A DNA stretch of 32,554 nt from Cellulomonas sp. B6 (GTDB lineage Bacteria; Actinomycetota; Actinomycetes; Actinomycetales; Cellulomonadaceae). The DNA lies in NCBI RefSeq assembly GCF_001462455.1, contig NZ_LNTD01000051.1, forward strand, positions 1 to 32,554, written 5' to 3'. The translations under genes and the position numbers were made by a program. Shown here piece after piece: positions 1-7,491 of the stretch. The first letter of the stretch is position 1; each line of letters starts with the position of its first letter. The notes beneath the pieces are model-generated. The model had not been told where the DNA came from and did not search any database. It saw only the letters and a program-made list of their open reading frames with translations.

Positions 1-44
1 TTCACGCCGCGTCGGCGCGGGTGTCGGTGCCGGGTCGGCCGGCG

Positions 45-797
45 TCAGCGGCGGCGGGCCGTGTAGACGCGGGTCACGTAGGGGACCGGGACGCGGGGGC
101 GGCCGGCCAGGTCGGGGTGGGTCGTGACGAGCGTGCGGACGCGGTCGAGCAGGGCAGCGCGCTCGTCGGGCGGCAGCACGATCGCGTACGAACGTGTGGC
201 GGCGAGGCGCACGAGCTCGTCGGGCGTCAGCACGTGGTCCCAGCGCACGTCGGTGCGCAGGACGTCCGTGAACGCGTCGCCGGGCGTCGGGTGCGTGTCG
301 CGCGCGAGCTGCGGGCCCGCGGCCTCGTGCAGCAGAGCGCCGTACGCGCCGACCCACGGCACGTTCTCGTCGCGGTCGTTCCAGACGATCCCGAGGGTCC
401 CTCCCGGGCGCAGCACGCGCGCGACCTCGGCGGCCGCGACGGGCTCGTCGAACCAGTGCCACGCCTGCGCGACGGTCACGACGTCGACCGACGCGTCCGG
501 CAGCGGGATCGCCTCGGCGCTGCCGTCGTGCAGCTCGACGCCGGGCAGCGCGGCCGCGAGCTGCTCGCGCATGCCCGCCGCGGGCTCCACCGCGACGACC
601 CGCAGCCCACGTGCCACGAGCGCGGCCGTGAGCTTGCCGGTGCCCGCCGCGAGGTCGAGCACGTCGCGGGCCCCTGCGGGTGCGAGCAGGTCGACGGCCG
701 CGGGCGGGTAGCCCGGGCGGACCGCCGCGTACTCGTCGGCGTGGTGCGTGAAGGACGCTGCGTGCGCGGCGTGCCGGTCGTCCCTGCTGCCGGTCAC
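45..797 (-). CDS. Class I SAM-dependent methyltransferase (UbiE/type 11-like)
   Basis: A 250-residue cytoplasmic methyltransferase of unknown substrate. The Rossmann SAM-binding core is clear: motif I VLDLAAGTGK at residues 46-55, the acidic end of strand 2 in VVAVEP (67-72), the motif IV region VDVVTVAQAWHWFD (104-117) and the PGG turn of motif VI (131-133). The HWFD segment and the short C-terminal half fit the methyltransferase 11 group, whose members modify small molecules. The GTG start at 797 follows GAGGAGG at good spacing. The gene lies 55 bases downstream of hisN on the same strand and is probably the last gene of the aroA-rsgA-hisN unit. That position does not reveal the substrate. 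The family call is secure; the reaction beyond methyl transfer is not known. Confidence 0.85.
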   Translation of the reverse strand: MTGSRDDRHAAHAASFTHHADEYAAVRPGYPPAAVDLLAPAGARDVLDLAAGTGKLTAALVARGLRVVAVEPAAGMREQLAAALPGVELHDGSAEAIPLPDASVDVVTVAQAWHWFDEPVAAAEVARVLRPGGTLGIVWNDRDENVPWVGAYGALLHEAAGPQLARDTHPTPGDAFTDVLRTDVRWDHVLTPDELVRLAATRSYAIVLPPDERAALLDRVRTLVTTHPDLAGRPRVPVPYVTRVYTARRR

Positions 798-852
798 GGT
801 GCCTCCTCGCGGGTCAGCGGTGCGGGGGAACCCCTGCGGCGGGTCCGACGGG

Positions 853-1632
853 TCAGGGGGTGAACGCCGCCAGGGCGTCGTCGTGCAGCAGGCCGTTGGT
901 CACCAGCGCGTCGCCGCCGTGCGGGCCGTCGACGCCGCGCAGCGACGTGAACCGTCCGCCCGCCTCGGTGACGACGGGCACGAGCGCGGCCATGTCGTAC
1001 AGCTCGAGCTCGGGCTCCGCGGCGACGTCGACCGCGCCTTCGGCGACCAGCACGTACGACCAGAAGTCGCCGTACGCGCGCGTGCGCCACACGCGCCGCT
1101 GCAGGTCCATGAACTGCGGGAGGCGGCCGTGCTCCTCCCAGCCGGTGAGGCTCGAGTACGAGAACGACGCGTCCTCGAGCGTCGCGACCTTCGACACGTG
1201 CAGGCGCGTGGCCGCCGCGAGCGAGCGCCCCGTCCAGGCGCCCGTGCCCCGGGCGGCCCACCAGCGCCGGCCCAGGGCCGGGGCGGACACCACGCCGACC
1301 ACGACCTCGTCGCCGTCCATGAGCGCCAGCAGCGTGGCCCACACCGGCACGCCGCGCACGAAGTTCTTCGTCCCGTCGATCGGGTCGACCACCCACCGGC
1401 GCGGGCCGTGGCCCGTGTCGTGCCGCTCCTCGCCGTGCACCGCGTCGCGCGGACGCGCGCGCGACAGCTGCGCGCGCACGAGGTCCTCGGCGGCGCGGTC
1501 GGCGTCCGAGACGGGCGTGAGGTCGGGCTTCGTCTCGACCTGCAGGTCCATCGCCTTGAACCGTGACATCGTCAGCGCGTCGACCTGGTCGGCGATCACG
1601 TGCGCGAGCCGCAGGTCGTCGTCGTACGCCAT
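853..1632 (-). CDS. hisN: Histidinol-phosphatase, inositol-monophosphatase type
   Basis: This 259-residue enzyme removes phosphate from L-histidinol phosphate, the second-last step of histidine synthesis. It belongs to the Mg-dependent IMPase fold used by actinobacteria. Metal-binding motifs are present: GEE at 67-69, DPIDGT at 83-88 and the second-motif aspartate D213 in LYDMAAL. The stretches KPDLTPVSDADRA, DGTKNFVRGVPVWA and GRRWWAARG closely resemble mycobacterial HisN (Rv3137) as I remember it, which favours HisN over a general inositol monophosphatase. The ATG start has GAGGGAG upstream. It follows rsgA with a 108-base gap; aroA-rsgA-hisN clustering is known in other actinobacteria. Some activity on inositol phosphate cannot be excluded. 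Confidence 0.9.
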   Translation of the reverse strand: MAYDDDLRLAHVIADQVDALTMSRFKAMDLQVETKPDLTPVSDADRAAEDLVRAQLSRARPRDAVHGEERHDTGHGPRRWVVDPIDGTKNFVRGVPVWATLLALMDGDEVVVGVVSAPALGRRWWAARGTGAWTGRSLAAATRLHVSKVATLEDASFSYSSLTGWEEHGRLPQFMDLQRRVWRTRAYGDFWSYVLVAEGAVDVAAEPELELYDMAALVPVVTEAGGRFTSLRGVDGPHGGDALVTNGLLHDDALAAFTP

Positions 1633-1740
1633 CGTCGCTCCCTCGTCGGTCCCCGGGCCCGACCACGTCGGGTGGTCCGCCCGCGCGTCAACCTACCCAA
1701 GGGTGGCGCGCGGGTGGGGGAGGGTCCGCGGTGCGGAGGC

Positions 1741-2814
1741 TCAGGCGCGCTGGTCGTCCGCGTCGGCGGTGCCCAGGCGGCTCACCAGCAGCCGTCGGAA
1801 CGAGTCCAGGCGCGCGGCCCGCGCGGCGCGGGTCGCGTCGTCCTCGGCGGCGTCGACCCACTCGTCGAGCGCGCAGTCGGGTGCGTCGGCCAGGTGCGTG
1901 CAGCCGCGCGGGCACTCGCGCGCGACCTCGTCGAGGTCCGCGAACGCGTGCAGCAGGTGCGCGGGGTCCACGTGCGCGAGCCCGAACGACCGCACGCCCG
2001 GCGTGTCGATCACCCAGGTCGGTGCGCCCACGTCGGGCACCTCGAGCGCGACCGCCGACGTCGAGGTGTGCCGTCCGCGGCCGGTGACGTCGTTGACGAC
2101 CCCCGTCGCGCGTCGCGCGTCGGGCACGAGCGCGTTGACGAGCGTCGACTTGCCGACCCCCGAGTGCCCGACCAGCACCGAGATCTCGCCGCGCAGCGCG
2201 TCACGCAGCGCGTCCAGGCCCTCGATGGTCGTCTCACCGGTGGCGGGGTCGGTGACGCGCCGCGTCGCCACGACCTCGACGCCGATCGGCGCGTACAGCG
2301 CCGTGAGCTCGGCGGGGTCCGCGAGGTCGGCCTTCGTCAGCGCGAGCAGCACCTCCATGCCGGCGTCGTACGCGGCGGCGACGCAGCGGTCGATCATGCG
2401 CGTGCGCGGCTCCGGGTCGGCCAGCGCGGTGACGACCACGAGCCGGTCGGCGTTCGCGACGATCACGCGCTCGACCGGGTCCGTGTCGTCGGCCGTGCGG
2501 CGCAGCACCGTGCGCCGCTCGCCGATCCGCACGATGCGCGCGAGCGTGCCGTCCTCGCCCGTCGTGTCGCCGACGACGTCGACGAGGTCGCCCGGGACCA
2601 CGCGGTCGCGGCCGAGCTCGCGGGCCTTCATCGCCAGCACGCGCGTCTCGTCCGGGCCGCCGGGGTCGACGAGCACGGTGTAGCGCCCCCGGTCGACCGC
2701 GACGACCATCGCGGTCAGCGCGTCGGCGTGCTCGGGGCGCTGCTTGGTGCGGGGGCGCGAGCCGCGGCCGGGACGGATCCGCACGTCCCGCTCGTCGTAG
2801 CGCCGCTGCGCCAT
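1741..2814 (-). CDS. rsgA: Ribosome small-subunit-dependent GTPase RsgA
   Basis: A 357-residue circularly permuted GTPase that acts late in 30S subunit maturation. Order of parts: a basic N-terminal tail (1-30), an OB-fold domain (about 35-105), the G domain with G4 TKAD at 160-163 ahead of G1 GHSGVGKST at 216-224 and G3 DTPG at 270-273, then a zinc-binding tail with C301, C305, H307 and C314. The permuted G4-G1-G3 order is diagnostic. The start ATG shares one base with the aroA stop (TGATG at 2812-2816), so translation is probably coupled. A longer in-frame opening upstream is only the aroA antiframe. The C-terminal helical arm is complete and Ala/Arg/Asp-rich. Confidence 0.94.
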   Translation of the reverse strand: MAQRRYDERDVRIRPGRGSRPRTKQRPEHADALTAMVVAVDRGRYTVLVDPGGPDETRVLAMKARELGRDRVVPGDLVDVVGDTTGEDGTLARIVRIGERRTVLRRTADDTDPVERVIVANADRLVVVTALADPEPRTRMIDRCVAAAYDAGMEVLLALTKADLADPAELTALYAPIGVEVVATRRVTDPATGETTIEGLDALRDALRGEISVLVGHSGVGKSTLVNALVPDARRATGVVNDVTGRGRHTSTSAVALEVPDVGAPTWVIDTPGVRSFGLAHVDPAHLLHAFADLDEVARECPRGCTHLADAPDCALDEWVDAAEDDATRAARAARLDSFRRLLVSRLGTADADDQRA

Positions 2815-4151
2815 CAGGCCGCCGGCCCCGTCGTCGTGCGCTCGCGTGCCGCGTCCTCGCCGGTGCCGTCGCCCGCGAGCATGCCGGCCCACAGGTCGGT
2901 GAACCCGGGCAGCGTCTTGGCGGTCGTCTCGACGTCCTCGACCTCGACGCCCGGCACGCGCAGGCCCACGAGCGCCCCCGCGGTCGCCATCCGGTGGTCG
3001 GCGTACGTGCGCCAGGTGCCGCCCCGCAGCGGCCGCGGCGTGATCACGAGGCCGTCGGACGTCTGCTCGGCCTGGCCGCCCAGGCGCGTGATCTCGGCCG
3101 CGAGCGCCGCGAGCCGGTCGGTCTCGTGGCCGCGCAGGTGCGCGATCCCGCGCAGCCGCGTGGGGGAGTCCGCCAGCGCGGCGAGCGCGGCGATCGTGGG
3201 CGCGAGCTCGCCCGCGGCCCGCAGGTCGAGGTCCACGCCGCGGACCTCGCCCGTGCCGGTCACGGTGAGCACGTCGCCGTCGAGCGAGGCCGCGGCGCCC
3301 ATGCGCGTGAGGATGTCCGGCAGCAGACCGCCGGGCTGCGTGGTGCGGGCGGGCCACCCGGGCACGCGCACCGACCCGCCCGCGACCATCGCGGCGCACA
3401 GGAAGGGCGCGGCGTTCGAGAGATCGGGCTCGACCTGGACGTCGCGCCCCGCGACCGCTCCCGGCTCGACGCGCCAGATCTCCGGACGCGAGTCGTCGAC
3501 CACGACGCCCGCGGCACGCAGCACGGCGACGGTCATCTCGATGTGCGGCAGGCTCGGCAGGGTGCGGCCGGTGTGGCGGACGGTCAGCCCCTGCTCGAAC
3601 CGCGGCGCGGCGAGCAGCAGGCCCGAGACGAACTGGCTGGAGCCGGACGCGTCGACGTCGACGCTGCCGCCGCGGACCGTGCCGCGACCCTGCACCGTGA
3701 ACGGCAGGCGGCCGGGCTCGCCCTCGTCGTCGACGCGCACGTCGAGCGCGCGCAGGCCCCGCAGCAGCGGGCCCATCGGGCGCGCGAGCGCCTCGACGTC
3801 GCCCGTGAAGTGGACGGGGCCGTCGGCCAGGGCCGCGACGGGGGGCAGGAAGCGCATGACGGTGCCGGCGAGTCCGCAGTCGACCGTGACGTGCCCGCGC
3901 AGCGCTCCCGGGGTGACCCGTGCCGCGTCGGCACCCAGGTCGACCGTGACGCCCATCGTCTCGAGCGCGGCGGCCATGAGACGCGTGTCCCGCGACACGA
4001 GCAGCGAGCGCAGCGTGCTCGGGCCGTCGGCGAGCGCCGCGAGCACGAGGTAGCGGTTGCTCAGCGACTTCGAGCCCGGCACCGCGACCGTCGCGTCGAG
4101 AGCCCCGTCGGCGACGGGGGCGGACCACGGGTCGGCGTGCAGGCTCGTCAT
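2814..4151 (-). CDS. aroA: 3-phosphoshikimate 1-carboxyvinyltransferase (EPSP synthase)
   Basis: This 445-residue enzyme transfers the enolpyruvyl group of phosphoenolpyruvate to shikimate 3-phosphate, the sixth step of the shikimate pathway. Visible motifs are the shikimate-phosphate site PGSKSLSNR (25-33), the PEP-site segment [10 protein letters not shown] (94-103, where many bacteria have GNAGT), SQF (172-174), RGHETDR (340-346) and DHRMA (385-389). The length matches the family. I chose the ATG at 4151 because the protein then begins just ahead of the first repeat and a TAGCCT box lies 7 bases upstream, which suits a leaderless transcript; the open frame continues 40 codons further upstream without family-like sequence. 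It overlaps rsgA by one base. It is tail-to-head with the DoxX-like gene, 35 bases away. Confidence 0.93.
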   Translation of the reverse strand: MTSLHADPWSAPVADGALDATVAVPGSKSLSNRYLVLAALADGPSTLRSLLVSRDTRLMAAALETMGVTVDLGADAARVTPGALRGHVTVDCGLAGTVMRFLPPVAALADGPVHFTGDVEALARPMGPLLRGLRALDVRVDDEGEPGRLPFTVQGRGTVRGGSVDVDASGSSQFVSGLLLAAPRFEQGLTVRHTGRTLPSLPHIEMTVAVLRAAGVVVDDSRPEIWRVEPGAVAGRDVQVEPDLSNAAPFLCAAMVAGGSVRVPGWPARTTQPGGLLPDILTRMGAAASLDGDVLTVTGTGEVRGVDLDLRAAGELAPTIAALAALADSPTRLRGIAHLRGHETDRLAALAAEITRLGGQAEQTSDGLVITPRPLRGGTWRTYADHRMATAGALVGLRVPGVEVEDVETTAKTLPGFTDLWAGMLAGDGTGEDAARERTTTGPAA

Positions 4152-4164
4152 GCCCGCCAGGCTA
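4152..4164 (-). promoter_or_regulatory. -10 box for a probable leaderless aroA transcript
   Basis: On the minus strand, TAGCCT (4164-4159) is followed by 7 bases and then the aroA ATG. This is the spacing expected when transcription begins at the start codon, common in actinobacteria. No Shine-Dalgarno sequence precedes the ATG. I see no good -35, so read-through from the DoxX-like gene is also possible. Confidence 0.45.
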
Positions 4165-4186
4165 GCGGCGACGTGGGACGACCTCC

Positions 4187-4738
4187 TCAGTCGTCCACGT
4201 GCTTGGCGGCCTCGGCGGCGCGCGCCGCCTTGAGCGCGGCGCGGTCCGTGCGTGCGTGCTGCACGCGCCACGACACCCCCGGGCGACCCTCCAGGTCGAC
4301 CCCGGCCAGCACGGCGCCCCCGGTGAACGACAGCGCGCGCACGAACCGCTCGGAGCGTGCCCGCCTCTCGTCCTTCGTCAGCGCGGCCTTGGCCCCGACG
4401 GGCAGGTTGACGAGCACGATCGGCAGCGTCAGCCCGGCCAGCGCGAGAGCGGCCGCACGCGGCGCGCGTCCCACGGCCAGCATCGCGCCGGCCACGAGCA
4501 TCGCGGCGCCGTGCGCCTGCGCGAGCGTCGCGAGCTCCTTGTCGGTGACCTCACCCGTCAGGACGCGCGCGACCGGGGCGGGAACCCGGTCGTGCGCGGC
4601 GGCGGGCACGCGCGTGCGCAGGCCGTCGACGCCGTCGCGCACGACCTGCGCGTGCGCGGAGGGGTGCCGCAGCGCGTCCACCCCCTGGCTCACGAACCAC
4701 GAGGCGAACAGGGGTCGGGCGATACGGCGCAGCAGCAC
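4187..4738 (-). CDS. DoxX-like integral membrane protein
   Basis: A 183-residue membrane protein with about four hydrophobic segments (roughly residues 5-25, 72-92, 95-113 and 133-148) and a charged Lys/Arg/Ala tail. The opening [23 protein letters not shown] is typical of actinobacterial DoxX-family proteins; DoxX relatives have been linked to redox and thiol-stress systems, but the role here is unknown. The GTG start at 4738 is supported by AGGAGG five bases upstream; the open frame extends further without hydrophobic or family-like sequence. It is divergent from sigR and shares a 172-base region with its SigR-type promoter, so a link with oxidative stress is attractive but inferred. Confidence 0.75.
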   Translation of the reverse strand: MLLRRIARPLFASWFVSQGVDALRHPSAHAQVVRDGVDGLRTRVPAAAHDRVPAPVARVLTGEVTDKELATLAQAHGAAMLVAGAMLAVGRAPRAAALALAGLTLPIVLVNLPVGAKAALTKDERRARSERFVRALSFTGGAVLAGVDLEGRPGVSWRVQHARTDRAALKAARAAEAAKHVDD

Positions 4739-4873
4739 GGGCTCCTCCTCGGGGACCTCCACCGCGGGCGGGCGGTGCCACCCACGGTAGTGCCGTGCCG
4801 CGCCGTGGGCGCGCCCACCCGCCGGGACCGTGCGCGGCGCGCGACGCGCGGGTGGCGTGCGCCTCGCGACGTC

Positions 4874-4901
4874 GGGAATGCGCGCGCGGCGCGACGCTGT
4901 T
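4874..4901 (+). promoter_or_regulatory. SigR/SigH-type ECF promoter upstream of sigR
   Basis: GGGAAT (4874-4879) is followed after 19 bases by GTT (4899-4901). This matches the known target of SigR in Streptomyces and SigH in mycobacteria (GGAAT, 18-19 bases, GTT). A start site 7-10 bases further on would fall at or next to the ATG at 4911. The element fits positive autoregulation of sigR. Confidence 0.7.
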
Positions 4902-4910
4902 GGGGGGTGC

Positions 4911-5048
4911 ATGAGCTGTGCTGTCGCCACCCCCCAGGCCCCCGCCCCGACCGCCGCCGCCGTCGGCGGGGGCGTGCCGGTCGTCACACCCTGGGGCGTG
5001 CCCGCGTCCACAGGTGACGTCCAGGTCGGAGCACTAGGCTCGTGGACG
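4911..5048 (+). other. N-terminal extension encoding a long SigR form
   Basis: These 46 codons run in frame from an ATG at 4911 into the shorter sigR frame at 5049. The peptide starts [10 protein letters not shown], is Ala/Pro/Val/Gly-rich and has no sigma-domain features. In Streptomyces coelicolor a long isoform (SigR') with an N-terminal extension of similar size is made from the SigR-dependent promoter and is short-lived. The same layout is visible here: the SigR-type promoter would give a transcript beginning about at this ATG. Whether the long form is made or unstable in this organism is inference. Confidence 0.55.
5035..5040 (+). promoter_or_regulatory. Housekeeping-type -10 for the short sigR transcript
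   Basis: TAGGCT lies 8 bases before the ATG at 5049, fitting a leaderless transcript for the short SigR form. The ATG has no ribosome-binding site. The -35 is weak; the nearest TGAC-containing sequence is at 5014-5019 with short spacing. Confidence 0.5.
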
Positions 5049-5705
5049 ATGAGCGAGCACCCTGAGAGCCCTGCGGGCCTCGACGACACGGGCCTCGACG
5101 ACGGGGGCACCACGCGTGCCCCGGCCGGCGAGGACGACGCTGCCCGCAGCGACCGGTTCGAGGCCGAGGCGCTGGTCCACCTGGACCAGCTCTACGGCGC
5201 CGCGCTGCGCATGACGCGCAACCCCGCCGACGCCGAGGACCTCGTCCAGGAGACCTTCACCAAGGCGTTCGCCGCGTTCCACCAGTACCGGCCGGGCACG
5301 AACCTCAAGGCGTGGCTCTACCGGATCCTCACCAACACGTACATCAACTCCTACCGCAAGAAGCAGCGTGAGCCGCAGCAGTCGCGGTCGGAGGAGATCG
5401 AGGACTGGCAGCTCGCGCGCGCCGAGTCGCACACGTCGCGGGGCCTGCGCTCGGCCGAGGCCGACGCGCTGGACCACCTGCCCGACTCGGACGTCAAGGA
5501 CGCGCTGCAGCAGATCCCCGAGGACTTCCGCATCGCCGTGTACCTCGCGGACGTCGAGGGCTTCGCGTACAAGGAGATCGCCGAGATCATGGGCACGCCG
5601 ATCGGGACGGTGATGTCCCGGCTGCACCGCGGTCGCGCGCAGCTGCGCGACCTGCTGTCGGACTACGCGCGCGAGCGCGGCCTCACCGCCGGCGGTGCGC
5701 GGTGA
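5049..5705 (+). CDS. sigR: ECF sigma factor SigR (SigH/RpoE family), thiol-oxidative stress
   Basis: A 218-residue ECF sigma factor that directs RNA polymerase to thioredoxin, thiol-redox and proteolysis genes under disulfide stress. Sigma region 2 spans about residues 38-105, with the [10 protein letters not shown] (61-70) and [12 protein letters not shown] (85-96) segments characteristic of SigR/SigH. Region 4 spans about 147-205, with the recognition helix near [15 protein letters not shown] (182-196). The linker is acidic. The start at 5049 follows a TAGGCT box; a 46-codon in-frame extension (ATG 4911) probably gives a second, longer form. The stop overlaps the GTG of rsrA by four bases, so sigma and anti-sigma are translationally coupled. 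Family placement is very secure. Confidence 0.93.
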   Translation: MSEHPESPAGLDDTGLDDGGTTRAPAGEDDAARSDRFEAEALVHLDQLYGAALRMTRNPADAEDLVQETFTKAFAAFHQYRPGTNLKAWLYRILTNTYINSYRKKQREPQQSRSEEIEDWQLARAESHTSRGLRSAEADALDHLPDSDVKDALQQIPEDFRIAVYLADVEGFAYKEIAEIMGTPIGTVMSRLHRGRAQLRDLLSDYARERGLTAGGAR

Positions 5706-6031
5706 GCGCGGACCAGGGTGCGCCCGCCGAGGGGACCGACCCGGCGCTCGACGTCCGTCGTGCCGCACCGGGCTCGCCGTGCGGGTGCGACGAGGCCGTC
5801 GAACGGCTGTGGGAGTACGTGGACTCCGAGCTGGGGGTCCTCGACCGCGACCGGGTCGAGGCGCACCTGCACGAGTGCTCCGAGTGCCTCGAGGAGGAGC
5901 AGATCGAGCTCGTCATGAAGCAGCTCGTCAAGCGCTGCTGCCAGGAGGAGGCGCCCGCGACCCTGCGGCTGCGGATCTACGAGCAGATCACGGTGCTGCG
6001 GCTGCGTGCCGCGTCCGGCCAGGACTCCTGA
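5702..6031 (+). CDS. rsrA: Zinc-binding redox-sensitive anti-sigma factor RsrA
   Basis: This 109-residue anti-sigma factor binds SigR in reducing conditions and releases it when disulfides form. The zinc anti-sigma motif is H55-x3-C59-x2-C62, preceded by C29 and followed by the adjacent pair C79-C80, the layout of Streptomyces RsrA. By alignment C29 and C62 correspond to the trigger pair (C11 and C44 of the Streptomyces protein). An additional C27 sits two residues before C29. The sequence VKRCC, just after the helix that contacts the sigma factor, is strongly conserved in this family. The GTG start overlaps the sigR stop (GTGA). The gene is followed by a perfect 17-bp hairpin. Confidence 0.92.
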   Translation: MSADQGAPAEGTDPALDVRRAAPGSPCGCDEAVERLWEYVDSELGVLDRDRVEAHLHECSECLEEEQIELVMKQLVKRCCQEEAPATLRLRIYEQITVLRLRAASGQDS

Positions 6032-6053
6032 CCGGGCGCCGTCCGCCAGCACG

Positions 6054-6091
6054 CACGAGGGCCCCGGAGCCGATGCTCCGGGGCCCTCGTG
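6054..6091. terminator. Bidirectional hairpin between rsrA and the bL37 gene
   Basis: A perfect 17-bp stem (6054-6070 with 6075-6091) with the four-base loop CGAT. It has no T tract, as is common in GC-rich actinobacteria. It lies between two convergent genes and probably ends both transcripts. Confidence 0.8.
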
Positions 6092-6110
6092 ACGTCACGG
6101 CGTCGAACGC

Positions 6111-6185
6111 TCAGGCGTTGGGACGCTTGCCGTGGTTGGCGGCGTTCCCCTTGCGGGAGCGACGCTTGCGGCCACGCTTGCTCAT
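6111..6185 (-). CDS. 50S ribosomal protein bL37
   Basis: A 24-residue, highly basic protein: it begins MSKRGRKRRSRKG and ends ANHGKRPNA. It matches the tiny actinobacterial large-subunit protein bL37 first seen in mycobacterial ribosome structures, which is often missed by gene finders because of its size. The ATG at 6185 has GAGGAG eight bases upstream. The ending NHGKRPNA is the recognisable family signature. It is convergent with rsrA and divergent from pilT. The location near sigR/rsrA appears to be shared with other actinobacteria, from memory. Confidence 0.85.
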   Translation of the reverse strand: MSKRGRKRRSRKGNAANHGKRPNA

Positions 6186-6314
6186 CGCTGGTTCTCCTCG
6201 GGTCGCGGCGCACGCCGACGGGGGCGCGCACCGGGGATGTCGCACCATGGTCCCACACACCGTGCGCCGCTCGCGCCGCTCAAGTGCGGGCGCCACGATC
6301 CCGATATCCCCCGG

Positions 6315-7403
6315 GTGAGCCAGCAGCCCCAGTCCGTGGTCCCGTTCCTGCACGCCCTCGCCAGCACGGGCGGGTCGGACCTGCACTGCAAGGTCGGCTC
6401 GGCGCCGCGCGTGCGGGTCGACGGGCGGCTGCGCAAGCTGCAGGCCCCCGAGCTGCGTCCCGTGGACACCGAGCACATGCTCGAGGAGGTCCTGCCGGAC
6501 GACATGGTCGAGGACTTCCGCAGGACCAAGGAGGCGGACTTCGCGTACTCGCTGTCGGGTGTCGGGCGGTTCCGCGTCAACGCCTACCAGGCGCGCGGCA
6601 CGTTCGGCCTGGTGTTCCGGCGCGTCGCGATCGGTGCGCAGGCGCTGGGCGAGCTCGGCCTGCCCGAGGTCGTGGGGGAGCTGGCGCTCGAGCCGCGCGG
6701 GCTGGTCATCGTCACGGGCCCCACGGGTGCGGGCAAGACCACGACGCTCGCGGCGATGGTCGACCTGATCAACTCCTACCGCGAGGTCAACATCGTCACG
6801 ATCGAGGACCCGATCGAGGTCCTGCACTCGGACAAGAAGGCGATCGTCTCGCAGCGCGAGGTCCGTCAGGACACCGCGGACTTCTCGGTGGCGCTGCGCG
6901 CCGCGATGCGTCAGGACCCCGACGTGATCCTGGTGGGCGAGATGCGTGACGTCGAGACGGTGCGCGCGGTGCTGTCGGCGGCCGAGACGGGGCACCTGGT
7001 GCTCTCGACGCTGCACACGATCGACGCGGCCGAGACGGTCAACCGCATCGTCGACTTCTTCCCGCCGCACGAGCAGAAGCAGGTGCGCATCGCGCTCGCG
7101 CAGACGCTGCGGGGGATCGTCTCGCAGCGGCTGGTCCGGCGCGCCGACACCTCGGGGCGCCGGGCGGTCATCGAGGTCATGGTCAACACGGGCCGGACGG
7201 CCGAGGCGATCGTCGAGCCGCAGGACAACCCGCCGCTGACCGACCTCATCAAGGACGGCGACTTCTACAAGATGCAGACGTTCGACCAGCACCTGTTCAC
7301 GCTGGTCCGCGACACGGTCGTGACGTACGAGGAGGCGCTGTCCGTGGCGTCGAACCCGCACGACCTGACCGTCGAGCTGCGCGCCGCGGGCGTCGTGGCC
7401 TGA
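6315..7403 (+). CDS. pilT: PilT-type twitching-motility retraction ATPase
   Basis: A 362-residue hexameric ATPase of the PilT/GspE superfamily, the type that drives retraction of type IV pili. The N-terminal PAS-like domain (1-100) carries SDLHCKVGSAPRVRVDG. The core has Walker A GPTGAGKT (135-142), the Asp box TIEDPIE (162-168), Walker B with DPDVILVGEMRD (201-212) and the His box TGHLVLSTLHT (225-235). The first three residues of the PilT-typical AIRNLIRE segment are not evident, and the C-terminal domain is of ordinary size. GTG at 6315 is the most likely start, since the region before it is not PilT-like, but no clear ribosome-binding site is visible. No pilB, pilC, pilM-Q or prepilin gene lies nearby, so it is a lone pilT here; the Tad system at 26 kb uses a different ATPase. 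Confidence 0.88.
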   Translation: MSQQPQSVVPFLHALASTGGSDLHCKVGSAPRVRVDGRLRKLQAPELRPVDTEHMLEEVLPDDMVEDFRRTKEADFAYSLSGVGRFRVNAYQARGTFGLVFRRVAIGAQALGELGLPEVVGELALEPRGLVIVTGPTGAGKTTTLAAMVDLINSYREVNIVTIEDPIEVLHSDKKAIVSQREVRQDTADFSVALRAAMRQDPDVILVGEMRDVETVRAVLSAAETGHLVLSTLHTIDAAETVNRIVDFFPPHEQKQVRIALAQTLRGIVSQRLVRRADTSGRRAVIEVMVNTGRTAEAIVEPQDNPPLTDLIKDGDFYKMQTFDQHLFTLVRDTVVTYEEALSVASNPHDLTVELRAAGVVA

Positions 7404-7427
7404 GCCCCCCGCAGCACCTCCGCGGGG

Positions 7428-7477
7428 TTGCCGCGCGGGAGAACGCGATATAGCGTGTCATCACGACACGACATATC
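7428..7477 (+). promoter_or_regulatory. Promoter with overlapping palindromic operator (probable PadR site)
   Basis: TTGCCG (7428-7433) and TAGCGT (7451-7456) are 17 bases apart, a good housekeeping promoter. Over the -10 and start region lies an imperfect inverted repeat: GATATAGCGTGTC (7447-7459), 5-base spacer, GACACGACATATC (7465-7477), with 11 of 13 positions matching. An operator here would block transcription. The PadR regulator encoded second in this operon is the obvious candidate ligand, giving autoregulation. A ribosome-binding site GGAGGA follows at 7483-7488. Confidence 0.65.
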
Positions 7478-7491
7478 TCGTTGGAGGAACC

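Noticed and set aside
1..44. The end of another gene at the window edge.
   Set aside because: The 44 bases hold no frame or motif that can be assigned.
4152..4271. A longer aroA starting 40 codons upstream.
   Set aside because: The added residues are Arg/Ala-rich antiframe of the DoxX-like gene's end, and the ATG at 4151 fits the family start.
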